A stretch of 64,000 nt of DNA from Rhizobium herbae (GTDB lineage: Bacteria; Pseudomonadota; Alphaproteobacteria; Rhizobiales; Rhizobiaceae), in NCBI RefSeq assembly GCF_017873135.1, contig NZ_JAGGJV010000001.1, positions 868,001 to 932,000 of the forward strand. Reading direction: 5' to 3'. Made by a program: the position numbers and the translations under genes. Under the pieces are notes generated by a model. It was not told the DNA's origin, did no database searches, and saw nothing but the letters and a program-made list of their open reading frames with translations. Numbering within the stretch: position 1 is the stretch's first letter; each line of letters begins with the position of its first letter. Shown here piece after piece: positions 35,025-46,728 of the stretch.

Positions 35025-35771
35025 TCATTTGCCGCGTGTTTCGACCGTCTGTTCAATGGCTCCGAAGATGGAGTGTCCGGTGCGGTCGTTCATCTCGATA
35101 CGGACCGTGTCACCGACGGACAACGACGAAGTGGCAAGGCATGCGCCGGTGGCGACGATGCTGCCTGCGACCAGCGAGCGGCTCCTGGCCGCAGCCGCAA
35201 CAACACCGGCGCTGTCCTTCGAGCTGCCTTTGCCACTCTCGAGCGGCTTGCCGTTGCGGCGGACGAGCAGCGAAAGATCCGCCCCCTCGCCCAGTTCGTC
35301 GGGTGTCACCGCGACCGGCGAGAAGGATGAACCGGCACCGGTTCCATCCGTTGAAATATCGGCGGCGAGTAGAACGAGCAGGATGGCCTGCTTCGCCTCG
35401 TCGGCACCTGCCTGCGCATCGACATCATCGACGATCACGGCAAGCTGGGTGGTCATGGAAATGTCGGAGGCACCGTCCGCGATCAGAACGGGATCACGCG
35501 GGCCGGAAAAACCACCCGAGCCGCCGGTCCAGAAGAAGGCGCGCGGCAACGGCGAAGCGGCATCATGCTCGTGAAAACGCATGGTCGGCTGCGAGCCGGT
35601 CTCCACGCCAATGGCAACGCGTGCCAGCCGCGGCCCTACATGAGCCCAGTCGTCAAGGGCTGCCTGGAGCGTGCGGGCGATATGCCCGACTTCCGAGCAG
35701 CGGGTCAGATCCTTGGAGACCACGACGAGCTTGCCGTCGCGGGTACTGTCTTTGAGAGTAGCCAGTTTCAT
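35025..35771 (-). CDS. Fumarylacetoacetate hydrolase family protein, probably inactive
   Basis: 248-aa protein related along its length to FAH-family hydrolases: the N-terminal MKLATLKDSTRDGKLVVVSK, SFSPVAVTPDELGEG and the C-terminal GDTVRIEMNDRTGHSIFGAI are family sequences. Normal members have about 330 aa, so there are internal deletions. In the metal site the usual DFExE stretch reads SMTTQL (T107 and Q109 in place of the two Glu), and the Lys-containing segment before FSPVAV is missing. It is probably a pseudoenzyme or a decaying gene, although the frame is intact. Start ATG 35771. Confidence 0.75.
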   Translation of the reverse strand: MKLATLKDSTRDGKLVVVSKDLTRCSEVGHIARTLQAALDDWAHVGPRLARVAIGVETGSQPTMRFHEHDAASPLPRAFFWTGGSGGFSGPRDPVLIADGASDISMTTQLAVIVDDVDAQAGADEAKQAILLVLLAADISTDGTGAGSSFSPVAVTPDELGEGADLSLLVRRNGKPLESGKGSSKDSAGVVAAAARSRSLVAGSIVATGACLATSSLSVGDTVRIEMNDRTGHSIFGAIEQTVETRGK

Positions 35772-36218
35772 CTCTTGCGTGTTCCTCGGGTTCTGGTTGA
35801 CACCGGCAGTTCTTCGACCGCCTGGACCCATAGGACACTATTTGACGGCAGGTGTCGCGCCGAATTTGAAACGGGCGCGCGGAGCGGCGCCGCGATCGGA
35901 TTTTCGGCATCGATGACGGTCCGACCCTTCCAGCCCGGCTAGCTCTTCAGCGCCTATGGCAGCTTCGACCAGATCGTTGAGTCAGGCAGTGAACCCGGCG
36001 GCGTCACCGGCGCAGGCACCCTTGGCTGAGATGTGCGCGATTGAAGCACAATCACGCACGCTTTGCGTGTTCACCCCCTGAAATCCGGTAGAAATTCTTT
36101 AGCAGTTGATAACCGATCTTCACTACTCTGAGGCGAAGACTGAGCTGTGCGAGGAGGACAAACGGAACACCACCGGTTGCGCCGGCTCCGCCGTTGAACC
36201 CTAACGCCGGGATTTGGA
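35772..36218. other. Intergenic region between divergent FAH-family and GGDEF-EAL genes
   Basis: About 450 bp. No frame with family similarity and no structured RNA seen. Presumably holds the promoters of both flanking genes. Confidence 0.4.
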
Positions 36219-38420
36219 ATGGGCATGCACAAAGACGCAGTTGTTGGGGATGAGGATTGCGGCATCGAGCGCGGTCGACTGGAAGCGCTTGCCGGCTTGT
36301 GGATCGCCGGCACGGCACCGGAGCCACGGTTCGACGCGATCACGCAGCTTGCCGCCCATTTGTTCGAAACCCCGATGGCTTTCATCACGCTGGTTGAAAA
36401 GGATATCCAGCGGTTCAAGGCGGCCCACGGCGTCGATATCTCTGATACCGCCCGTTCCATGTCGGTCTGCACCCATACGATAGAGGGCGCAGACGTCCTC
36501 GTTGTTCCGGACATGCGGGAAGACCCCCGCTTTGCCAACAATCCCCTGGTCGTGGCCGCACCTTTCGTCCGCTTTTATGCCGGTGCCCCCTTGACGACCG
36601 AAGACGGCTTTCGCATTGGCGCGCTCTGCATCGCCGACACCGTGCCACGCCAATTCGACGAGCGGCAGCAGCGGACGCTGAAGCTGCTCGCATCTCAGGC
36701 CATGGAACAGATGCGTTTGCGCCAGAAGGAGATCGTCCGTTCGACGGCGATGAATTTTTCCGACGCCACCGGACTTGCCCTCTTCTCGATCAATGCGGCA
36801 GGCCTGATCGAATTCGTCAACCGCGCGGCGCTCTGCCTGTTTGGCTACAGTCACGATGAGATGATCGGCAGGCCGATCGACATCATCATTCCCGACCGGT
36901 TTCGCGGTGCGCACCATGCAGGCCTCGCCCGGGTTCTGGCCGGCGGCAGCACCAAACTGATCGGCAAGACCGTCGAGGTCGTGGCGCGCAAGAAAGACCA
37001 GACCGAGGTGCCGATCGAGATTTCGCTGTCGATCTGGAACGATGAACGCGGTGTCGGCATGGGCGCCATCATCCGGGACATCTCCGATCGCCGGGACCGG
37101 GATGCGCGGCTGCTCAGAATGGCCAACCAGGATACGCTGACGGGCCTCAGCAACCGCCACCGGTTTGAAAACCTTTTGCAGGAAGTGCTGTCGGCGAACC
37201 GTGCGGCGACGGTCGCCGTGCTCGATCTCGATGGTTTCAAGGATGTCAACGACAGCCTCGGCCATACCGTCGGCGATGCGCTGCTGCAGGCCGTCGCGGT
37301 TCGGCTGCCGTCGGTTCTCGCCGCCGATGTCACCGTTGCCCGTTTCGGAGGCGACGAATTTGCGATCCTGTTGCCCGAAGCCGGGACCCTCGACGAGGCT
37401 TTGATATCCGTCGGCGCGGCTCTTTCGGCCTTCGAAGCGCCTTTCGATGTGGGCGGACATGTATTCCAGGTCGCGGCAACCATTGGCTTTGCGCTCGCTC
37501 CAGAACATGGCGCGGACGCGGAGGAACTGCTCGCCAGCGCCGATTTCGCGCTCTACCGGGCAAAACAGGCGGGCGGCAGCGCGATGCTGATGTTCGACCC
37601 GGAGATGCGAAACGATTCGCTTGCCCGCCGGGCCATCCAGGACGAATTGCTGCGCGCATTGCAAAATGGCGAACTGGTGCTGCATTATCAGCCGCAGGTT
37701 TCGCTCGCGGACGGACACGTGTTCGGCATGGAAGCGCTGATCCGCTGGCAGCACCCTCAGCATGGAATGGTATTTCCGGGCGCATTCCTGCCGGCACTGG
37801 AATCGAGTTCCCTTGCTTTGCCCGTCGGCTGGTGGGTTTTGAACGAGGCTTGCCGCCAGGCGGCCGAATGGCTGGCGGAAGGCCTTCCCCCGATCAAGGT
37901 CAGCGTCAATCTTTTTGCGGCCCAGTACCGCGCCAGCACGCTTGTCCAGCATGTCGTCGACTCACTGGAAAAACACGGGCTTGCCCCTTCCACGCTCGGC
38001 CTCGAGGTGACGGAAACCATTGCGCTTCTCGATGACGACCATGCCTTTGCAGCGGTGCGCACCTTGCGCGATCTCGGCGTCGGCATTGCATTTGATGATT
38101 TCGGGACCGGTTATGCATCGCTGAGTTCGCTGCAGCGCTTTCCGCTGACGACGCTGAAGATAGACCGGAGTTTCATCAGCGACATGCTGGACAATCCGCA
38201 TGACGCCGCCATCACCCGGGCGATGCTGACGATGGGCAACGAGCTCGGGCTGGAAACGATCGCCGAAGGCATCGAGACGGAAGAACAGGAAATCGCGCTT
38301 CGGCTGCTCGGCTGCAAGGCCGGCCAGGGCTATCGCTACGGCAAGGCGCTGCCCGCAGAGCAAGCCGCGGCGCTTTTGGCCACCGCGGCCGACGATCAAC
38401 GGGCAAAGCGATCCGCATAG
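36219..38420 (+). CDS. GAF-PAS-GGDEF-EAL cyclic di-GMP signalling protein
   Basis: 733-aa soluble protein with four domains: GAF (about 30-165, with FITLVEKDIQRFKAAHG), PAS (about 178-295, SINAAGLIEFVNRAALCLFG), GGDEF (about 300-460, active motif GGDEF at 377-381) and EAL (about 470-720, EALIRW at 505-510; further catalytic residues in DDFGTGYASL). Both active sites look intact, so it may make and break cyclic di-GMP, with GAF and PAS sensing a small ligand. The I-site RxxD before GGDEF is not conserved (LAAD). No TM helix. ATG 36219. Confidence 0.93.
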   Translation: MGMHKDAVVGDEDCGIERGRLEALAGLWIAGTAPEPRFDAITQLAAHLFETPMAFITLVEKDIQRFKAAHGVDISDTARSMSVCTHTIEGADVLVVPDMREDPRFANNPLVVAAPFVRFYAGAPLTTEDGFRIGALCIADTVPRQFDERQQRTLKLLASQAMEQMRLRQKEIVRSTAMNFSDATGLALFSINAAGLIEFVNRAALCLFGYSHDEMIGRPIDIIIPDRFRGAHHAGLARVLAGGSTKLIGKTVEVVARKKDQTEVPIEISLSIWNDERGVGMGAIIRDISDRRDRDARLLRMANQDTLTGLSNRHRFENLLQEVLSANRAATVAVLDLDGFKDVNDSLGHTVGDALLQAVAVRLPSVLAADVTVARFGGDEFAILLPEAGTLDEALISVGAALSAFEAPFDVGGHVFQVAATIGFALAPEHGADAEELLASADFALYRAKQAGGSAMLMFDPEMRNDSLARRAIQDELLRALQNGELVLHYQPQVSLADGHVFGMEALIRWQHPQHGMVFPGAFLPALESSSLALPVGWWVLNEACRQAAEWLAEGLPPIKVSVNLFAAQYRASTLVQHVVDSLEKHGLAPSTLGLEVTETIALLDDDHAFAAVRTLRDLGVGIAFDDFGTGYASLSSLQRFPLTTLKIDRSFISDMLDNPHDAAITRAMLTMGNELGLETIAEGIETEEQEIALRLLGCKAGQGYRYGKALPAEQAAALLATAADDQRAKRSA

Positions 38421-38453
38421 CGACGAGGCGACTGCCTCGGCAACCGGCGGCGT

Positions 38454-40643
<2,190 letters not shown>

Positions 40644-40680
40644 TTAGAGAAATTTCGAAGAATGGGAAGACGCTGCCACA

Positions 40681-40796
40681 CCTCCCCTTGAGGGTGAGGT
40701 CGCGCGGAACGCGCGTGTGGGATGATCCATTGGATTTCGCGAAAAGTAACCCCACCCCGGCGCTTTGCGCCGACCCTCCCCCTCAAGGGGAGGGTA
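40681..40796. repeat. Intergenic inverted-repeat (mosaic palindromic) element
   Basis: CCTCCCCTTGAGGG (40681-40694) recurs as its exact reverse complement at 40780-40793; with two mismatches the match grows to about 20 bp. The right copy also folds on itself (ACCCTCCCC/GGGGAGGGT, 40774-40796), and a GC hairpin CGGCGC/GCGCCG sits at about 40758-40772. Such layered palindromes are typical of rhizobial intergenic mosaic repeats (RIME-like). It lies between recN and ligA on the untranslated strand. Confidence 0.6.
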
Positions 40797-40800
40797 AAGG

Positions 40801-42474
40801 CTACACGTTGCCCGCCAGCAACCGCACCGCCGCCGCCCTCGCCTCGTCGGTCACCGAAGCGCCGGCGAGCATGCGGGCGATTTCCTCGGTGCGGGCTCTG
40901 TCGTCCATGCGGGCGACGCGGGTGGCGATGGTTTCGGATTTTTCCGCCGAAGGCCCCTTGGAAATCAGCAGATGCGTTGCAGCGCGCGCCGCCACCTGCG
41001 GGGCGTGGGTGACGGAGAGAACCTGGACGGTCTTCGACAGCCGCTTCAGCCGCTGGCCGATGGCATCCGCCACGGCGCCGCCGACGCCGGTATCGATCTC
41101 GTCGAAGACAAGGGTCGGCGCCGAGCCGCGATCGGCAAGCGCCACCTTCAGCGCCAGCAGGAAGCGCGAGAGTTCGCCGCCGGATGCTACCTTCATGATC
41201 GGGCCGGGCCGCGTGCCCGGATTGGTCTGGACGTGGAATTCGACCACGTCGATGCCCTCGGCAGCGGCGGCATCCGGGTTTGAGGTCACTTCGGCCATGA
41301 ACCGGGCCCGCTCGAGCTTCAGCGCCGGCAGTTCGGCCATAACAGCCTCGGACAGGGCCGTCGCCGTGTTGTGGCGCTTGGTCGAAAGCGCGGTAGCGGC
41401 AACGTCGAACGCGCCCTTGGTCAGGCCCAGTTGCAGCTCCAGCTGCTTCAGCTTCTCCTCGCCGGCATCGAGATCGGCGAGATCGGAAATCATACGGACC
41501 GCAAGGGCTGGCAGCGACGTGACCGGCACCGAATATTTGCGGGCGGCGGCCCTCAGCGCAAACAAGCGTTCCTCGACCCGCTCCAGTTCCTTCGGGTCAT
41601 ATTCGGTCTTGCGCAACGCCGCCTCGATCGACATTTGCGCGTCGGAAAGCTGGTTGAGCGCGGCATCGAGAAGCTCCACCGTCTCTTCGAGAAGCCCCGG
41701 CGCCTCATGGCTCTTGCGCTCCAGCCGGCGCACCAGCGAGGCGATCAGCGGCACGGGCGAAGCATTGCCGTTGAGAAACTCGCTCGCCTCGTTGATATCG
41801 ACGGCGATGCGCTCGGCCTTCATCATCCGCGAGCGGCGCTCGGCGAGATCGTCCTCCTCGCCGTCCTGCGGCGACAAGGCTTCCAGTTCCTCCACGGACG
41901 AGCGCAGATAATCGGCCTCGCGGGCAGCGGCCTCGACCTTGTCGCGGTGTTTCTTCAGCGTGCGCTCCGCATCCTTCCAGACGCGGTAGAGGCCGGCGAC
42001 AGCCTGCGCCTCCTCGGCCAGGCCGCCGAAGGCATCGAGAAGCGTGCGATGAGCGTCGGTGTCGACCAGGGCGCGGTCGTCGTGCTGGCCGTGGATCTCG
42101 ACGAGAAGCTGTCCCGCCTGGCGCATCAGCTGCACGGAAACCGGCTGGTCGTTGACATAGGCCTTGGTCCGCCCGTCGGCCGATTGCACCCGGCGGAAGA
42201 TCAGATCGCCATCGTCGTCAATGCCGTTTTCGCGGATGATAAGCCGGGCCGGATGGTCCATGCCGACATCGAAGACCGCCGTCACCTGCCCCTTGTCGCC
42301 GCCATGGCGAACGAGCGATCCGTCCCCTCGCCCGCCAAGCGCCAGCGACAGGCTATCGAGAAGGATGGATTTTCCAGCCCCGGTTTCCCCGGTCAACACG
42401 GAAAGACCGGCATCGAAGGACAGATCAAGCCGTTCGATCAGGACGATATCGCGGATCGAAATCTGTGAGAGCAT
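40801..42474 (-). CDS. recN: DNA repair protein RecN
   Basis: 557-aa SMC-like ATPase acting in double-strand break repair. N-terminal Walker A is LTGETGAGKSILLDSL (about 30-45); the centre is a coiled-coil arm with the HGQHDD motif near 150; the C-terminal half has the ABC signature VASGGELSRFLLALK, Walker B LVFDEIDTGVGG and the D/H-loop SVTHAPQVAA. All ATPase motifs are intact. ATG 42474. It sits 33 bp after bamD and upstream of ligA. Confidence 0.95.
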   Translation of the reverse strand: MLSQISIRDIVLIERLDLSFDAGLSVLTGETGAGKSILLDSLSLALGGRGDGSLVRHGGDKGQVTAVFDVGMDHPARLIIRENGIDDDGDLIFRRVQSADGRTKAYVNDQPVSVQLMRQAGQLLVEIHGQHDDRALVDTDAHRTLLDAFGGLAEEAQAVAGLYRVWKDAERTLKKHRDKVEAAAREADYLRSSVEELEALSPQDGEEDDLAERRSRMMKAERIAVDINEASEFLNGNASPVPLIASLVRRLERKSHEAPGLLEETVELLDAALNQLSDAQMSIEAALRKTEYDPKELERVEERLFALRAAARKYSVPVTSLPALAVRMISDLADLDAGEEKLKQLELQLGLTKGAFDVAATALSTKRHNTATALSEAVMAELPALKLERARFMAEVTSNPDAAAAEGIDVVEFHVQTNPGTRPGPIMKVASGGELSRFLLALKVALADRGSAPTLVFDEIDTGVGGAVADAIGQRLKRLSKTVQVLSVTHAPQVAARAATHLLISKGPSAEKSETIATRVARMDDRARTEEIARMLAGASVTDEARAAAVRLLAGNV

Positions 42475-42507
42475 CCCGGTTCAAATCTCTTCGTCGTGGG
42501 TCCTGCC

Positions 42508-43374
42508 CTAGGCGCCCAAAAGCTGCTTGCCTGCGCGCGAAATCCACGAATTGCCGTTTTCGCGCGGTTCCAGACCACCGGTCTGCAGGAGCTTGTAGCT
42601 GTCGGCATACCACTGGCTGTCCGGATAGTTGTGTCCGAGAACTGCCGCCGCCGTCTGCGCTTCGGTGGTGATGCCCATGGCGAAATAGGTCTCGACCAGA
42701 CGCGACAACGCCTCCTCGACCTGATTTGTATTCGGATAGGATTCGACCACTGTGCGGAAGCGGGTGATCGCGGCCAGGTATTCCTTGCGCTCGAGATAAT
42801 AGCGGCCGACCTGCATTTCCTTGCCGGCCAACTGGTCCTTGGCATAGCGGATCTTGGCCTGCGCGTCCTCGACATAGTCCGAATCGGGATATTTGGTCAC
42901 GACCGCCTGCATCGCCTCGATCGTCTTGAAGGCGGGTTTCTGGTCCTGCGTCACCGAGGGGATCTGCTTGGAATAGGCCAGGCCGACGATGTACTGCGCA
43001 TAGGCCGCGTCTTCGGATTCAGGATAAAGGTTCAGATAACGGCTCGCACCGTTGATGGCGTCCTGATACTGGCCGTTGCGGTAATTGATGAACGACCGCA
43101 TGACCAGCGCCTTGCGGGCATATTCGGAGAACGGATGCTGCTGGTCGATGGCGTCGAACTTGCGCGCCGCTTCCGTGGTCTTGCCTGCATTCAGGTTGGC
43201 AAGGCCCTGATTGTAGAGCACTTCCGGCGGATCCGTTTCGGCGGCCAGCTTGGTGATGTCGATGTCGGGATCGTTCTGGCAGGCGGTTACCAGCACGCTG
43301 GTCGCGGAAGCCGCAAGCGCAATGACAGCAACACGTGCCATCTTCTTCAAATCAAACTGGCCTGCAAATACCAT
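42508..43374 (-). CDS. bamD: Outer membrane protein assembly factor BamD
   Basis: 288-aa lipoprotein of the BamD/ComL family. The signal peptide ends in the lipobox VTAC (Cys about 32), so it is lipidated and anchored in the outer membrane. The rest is five TPR-like helical repeats ([56 protein letters not shown]). BamD is the essential partner of BamA in inserting beta-barrel proteins. First gene of the bamD-recN-ligA run; lpxC is upstream. Confidence 0.93.
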   Translation of the reverse strand: MVFAGQFDLKKMARVAVIALAASATSVLVTACQNDPDIDITKLAAETDPPEVLYNQGLANLNAGKTTEAARKFDAIDQQHPFSEYARKALVMRSFINYRNGQYQDAINGASRYLNLYPESEDAAYAQYIVGLAYSKQIPSVTQDQKPAFKTIEAMQAVVTKYPDSDYVEDAQAKIRYAKDQLAGKEMQVGRYYLERKEYLAAITRFRTVVESYPNTNQVEEALSRLVETYFAMGITTEAQTAAAVLGHNYPDSQWYADSYKLLQTGGLEPRENGNSWISRAGKQLLGA

Positions 43375-43504
43375 TCGTAAATCCCAACTCGCGCGGCAGT
43401 AAGAATACCGCCGCCTATGAACCGCGTTTTAGATCAAGATGCAACAAGACCGCAATGTCATGATGATTGATTAACGCAATTTTGTGGCGGCCTTATCATG
43501 AAAA

Positions 43505-43524
43505 AGCCGGTCAAAAGACCGGCT
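43505..43524 (-). terminator. Rho-independent terminator of lpxC
   Basis: AGCCGGTC (43505-43512) and GACCGGCT (43517-43524) form a perfect 8-bp stem with a 4-nt loop; on the minus strand TTTTT follows directly. Located 50 bp after the lpxC stop. Confidence 0.8.
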
Positions 43525-43575
43525 CTTATCAAAGATCGGACCAGATTTTCCCATCTGGGAACAACTGGCTGCGCA

Positions 43576-44514
43576 TTACGGCGCATTGACGGCAATCACT
43601 TCGCGCGGCGCCGAACGCTGCCGCTGCGTTGCGGTCTCGACAATTTCGTAGGCCGTCGGATCGCTCATCAGCGCCTTCAGCGCGTTGGCGTTCATCTTGT
43701 GGCCACCGCGATAGGAACGGTAGCAGCCGATGAACGGCGCGCCGGCCAGAGCCAGGTCGCCAACGGCGTCCAGCGTCTTGTGACGAACGAATTCGTCCTT
43801 GTAGCGCAGGCCTTCCATGTTGATGACCGTGTTGTCGTCGGAAATGACGACCGAGTTTTCGAGCGAGGAGCCAAGTCCGCGGCCGGCAGCCCACATGCGT
43901 TCGACATCGCGCATGAAGCCGAAGGTGCGGGCCCGCGACAGTTCCGTCTTGAAAACCGAAGGCGTGATGTCGCCCTTCCAGGCCTGACGGCCGATCAGCG
44001 GGCAATCGAAATCGATCTCCACTTCGAAACGCATGCCGTCATAAGGTGTGAATTCCGACCAGGAGGCACCCGATTCGATGCGAACAGGCTTGAGGATGCG
44101 GATGTAGCGGCGCTTGACGGCAAGCGCCTTGATGCCCGTCTGCTCGATGGCGTCGATGAACGGAGCCGAGCTGCCATCCATGATCGGCATTTCGGCGCCG
44201 TGCACTTCAACCAGAAGATTGTCGAGACCAAGCGCGTAGATCGCCGCCATCACATGCTCGATCGTGGCAATCGAGGTGGCAGGCGAAAAGCCGAGAATGG
44301 TGCAGAGATCGGTATTGCCGACCTGTGACGAAACCGCCTTGAATTCGCTGATGGTCTGTTCGCCGACAACACGCTGGAAAACGATGCCGCTATCGGCTTC
44401 CGCCGGATGGAACGTGATTGATACCTCGGCGCCAGAATGTACGCCGGTGCCGCTCAGGGTTACAGAATGTGCAATCGTTGTCTGAAACCCTAGCAGTCCA
44501 ATTCCCAGTCTCAT
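43576..44514 (-). CDS. lpxC: UDP-3-O-acyl-N-acetylglucosamine deacetylase
   Basis: 312-aa LpxC, the zinc deacetylase that commits UDP-GlcNAc to lipid A synthesis. Family motifs: GTGVHSG, the zinc His in TIEHVMAAIYALG, DGSSAPFID and the C-terminal zinc ligands in HKTLDAVGDLALAG with HKMNANALKAL. ATG 44514 with AAGGCGAGAAG upstream is the start; a TTG five codons earlier is possible. It has its own terminator; ftsZ is 338 bp upstream behind another terminator, so it is a separate transcript. Confidence 0.95.
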   Translation of the reverse strand: MRLGIGLLGFQTTIAHSVTLSGTGVHSGAEVSITFHPAEADSGIVFQRVVGEQTISEFKAVSSQVGNTDLCTILGFSPATSIATIEHVMAAIYALGLDNLLVEVHGAEMPIMDGSSAPFIDAIEQTGIKALAVKRRYIRILKPVRIESGASWSEFTPYDGMRFEVEIDFDCPLIGRQAWKGDITPSVFKTELSRARTFGFMRDVERMWAAGRGLGSSLENSVVISDDNTVINMEGLRYKDEFVRHKTLDAVGDLALAGAPFIGCYRSYRGGHKMNANALKALMSDPTAYEIVETATQRQRSAPREVIAVNAP

Positions 44515-44852
44515 GCTTCTCGCCTTCAAGTGCTACGTGGCGTTGCCGCCGAATTCATTCTGGGACCGAAGCCGCACGTTTTAAAACGCCGCAAGACACT
44601 CCATCGGAAAGCAATGCCAAGCATCGCCAACCGGTCCAACATGCAAGCCAGCGAAGTATCGAATCGCAATTCAGCCCCATCAGTCCTGATCGTGAAGATA
44701 ATTGCAGTGGGCCGTCATTCCAAATCACTGTTTCTTTCGCTTTGTTACGCTGCAGCATAAGGACGATTAGATATTGAAAACAAAAAACAATCCATAAAAA
44801 ATGCCCGGGTGTGAACCCGGGCATTTCGGCAAGGAGGAAGGTGGGTAGAAAA
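44515..44852. other. ftsZ-lpxC intergenic region
   Basis: 338 bp between ftsZ and lpxC. It contains the ftsZ terminator (44795-44826) and, in the remaining 280 bp, presumably the lpxC promoter. A 76-codon plus-strand frame at 44530 has no family support. Confidence 0.5.
44795..44826 (-). terminator. Rho-independent terminator of ftsZ
   Basis: AAATGCCCGGG (44799-44809) and CCCGGGCATTT (44816-44826) form a perfect 11-bp stem, 6-nt loop; the minus strand continues with a run of Ts. Lies 26 bp after the ftsZ stop and marks the end of the dcw transcript. Confidence 0.9.
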
Positions 44853-46637
44853 TCAGTTCGACTGACGGCGCAGGAAAGCCGGGATTTCGAGCTGATCGTC
44901 TTCATGCGCACGCGGCTGCGATGCAGCGCGGGCACGATCGTCAAGGGCCGCCCGGCGCGGCGCGTAAACGCTGGCCTCGGGAGACAGGGGGCGACGCTGC
45001 TGCGAGGCGGCGGCCGGCGCGCCGGCGGTCATGTCCGCGGACACGCTGTGATCCTCCTCGTCGCGGCGGCCGAGCGAATTGGTGATCCGCTTCAACAGAC
45101 CCATCGGGCCGCGTTCTTCCTGCGGCACCGGCTGCGACCGATGCTCTGCTTCGGCCTTCACCATCGGCGGAAAATCTTCCACTCTCGGCATGCGGACCTG
45201 CTCGGCCTGCTGGCGGATCACCGGAGCAACCGGCTCATGGCGAACCGGGGCCTGGGCTGCCGGCTGCGGCTGGTAGGCCACCGTTTCGACGGTTCGCTGA
45301 ACGGGGGCGGCAGCCTGGGCGACAGGTTGCTCGATCGGTGCTGCGCCGGCGAAAAGCTTGCTCTGCGGGCGAAACTCGTCCTGGGCCTGCTGGACCGGAG
45401 CCGTTGCACCGCCACGCGGCATGGACAGGAACAGTTCGCGTTCCAGTTCGGCTGCACGAATGGCTTCGGCAATCGAATCGCTGGTCTGCTGGACCGGCTG
45501 GGCGGCAGGCTGCTGCTGAACGACAGGCTGCTGGGCCGCAACAGGTGCCGGCTGCTGCTGAACGGCAACCGTCTGCTGGACCGGAGCGGCCGGGATGGCG
45601 ATCGATGGGCGGATGATCGGCCTGGCTGCTACCGAACGAAAGTCAGCGGAACGACCGGCCACCTCCGCGGCCGTCCGATCGATACCCGTTGCCACGACCG
45701 AAACGCGGATGAGGCCTTCGAGTTCTTCGTCGAACGTTGCGCCGAGGATGATGTTGGCGTCCGGATCCACTTCTTCGCGGATGCGGGTTGCCGCTTCGTC
45801 GACTTCGAACAGGGTGAGGTCACGGCCGCCGGTGATCGAGATCAGCAGGCCTTGGGCGCCCTTCATCGAGGTTTCGTCGAGCAGCGGGTTGGCAATCGCG
45901 GCTTCGGCTGCGGCCATTGCGCGGCCTTCGCCGGATGCTTCGCCGGTGCCCATCATGGCGCGGCCCATTTCGCGCATCACGGAGCGAACGTCCGCGAAGT
46001 CGAGGTTGATCAGGCCTTCCTTGACCATCAGGTCGGTAATGCAGGCAACACCGGAATAGAGAACCTGGTCGGCCATCGCAAACGCATCGGCAAACGTGGT
46101 TTTGTCATTGGCGATCCGGAACAGGTTCTGGTTCGGAATGACGATAAGGGTGTCGACCGACTTCTGCAGTTCCTGGATGCCCATGTCGGCGAGACGCATG
46201 CGGCGCTGGCCTTCGAAGTGGAACGGCTTGGTGACTACGCCGACCGTCAGGATGCCCTTGTTGCGGGCAGCCTGTGCGACGACCGGAGCAGCACCGGTAC
46301 CGGTACCGCCACCCATGCCGGCGGTCACGAAGCACATATGCGTGCCGTTCAGGTGATCGATGATCTCATCGATGCATTCTTCGGCAGCCGCGCGGCCGAC
46401 TTCCGGTTGCGAGCCGGCACCGAGGCCTTCGGTCACAGCAACACCCATCTGGATGATGCGGTCGGCCTTGGTCATGGTCAGCGCCTGGGCATCGGTGTTG
46501 GCGACGACGAAATCGACGCCTTCGAGACCCGCGGTGATCATGTTGTTGACAGCGTTGCCGCCGCCGCCGCCGACACCGAACACGGTGATGCGGGGCTTCA
46601 GCTCGGTGATATCCGGCTTTTGCAAGTTGATCGTCAT
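44853..46637 (-). CDS. ftsZ: Cell division protein FtsZ
   Basis: 594-aa tubulin-like GTPase forming the division ring. The GTPase core (about 1-320) carries [12 protein letters not shown], the tubulin signature [10 protein letters not shown] and [11 protein letters not shown] (T7-loop region with catalytic Asp). A Gln/Pro/Ala-rich disordered linker of roughly 250 residues follows, and the protein ends in the conserved tail peptide [11 protein letters not shown] that binds FtsA and other partners. Such long linkers are typical of rhizobial FtsZ. ATG 46637 after GGAAGGAACGGG. Confidence 0.96.
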   Translation of the reverse strand: MTINLQKPDITELKPRITVFGVGGGGGNAVNNMITAGLEGVDFVVANTDAQALTMTKADRIIQMGVAVTEGLGAGSQPEVGRAAAEECIDEIIDHLNGTHMCFVTAGMGGGTGTGAAPVVAQAARNKGILTVGVVTKPFHFEGQRRMRLADMGIQELQKSVDTLIVIPNQNLFRIANDKTTFADAFAMADQVLYSGVACITDLMVKEGLINLDFADVRSVMREMGRAMMGTGEASGEGRAMAAAEAAIANPLLDETSMKGAQGLLISITGGRDLTLFEVDEAATRIREEVDPDANIILGATFDEELEGLIRVSVVATGIDRTAAEVAGRSADFRSVAARPIIRPSIAIPAAPVQQTVAVQQQPAPVAAQQPVVQQQPAAQPVQQTSDSIAEAIRAAELERELFLSMPRGGATAPVQQAQDEFRPQSKLFAGAAPIEQPVAQAAAPVQRTVETVAYQPQPAAQAPVRHEPVAPVIRQQAEQVRMPRVEDFPPMVKAEAEHRSQPVPQEERGPMGLLKRITNSLGRRDEEDHSVSADMTAGAPAAASQQRRPLSPEASVYAPRRAALDDRARAASQPRAHEDDQLEIPAFLRRQSN

Positions 46638-46728
46638 TGTACCCGTTCCTTCCTGGTTTCTGGCCGCCTTGCCGAGCCGGCCAAATCACTAAATTCCGTA
46701 TGCATCCCGTCGGCCGCGGCCGAAAGGC

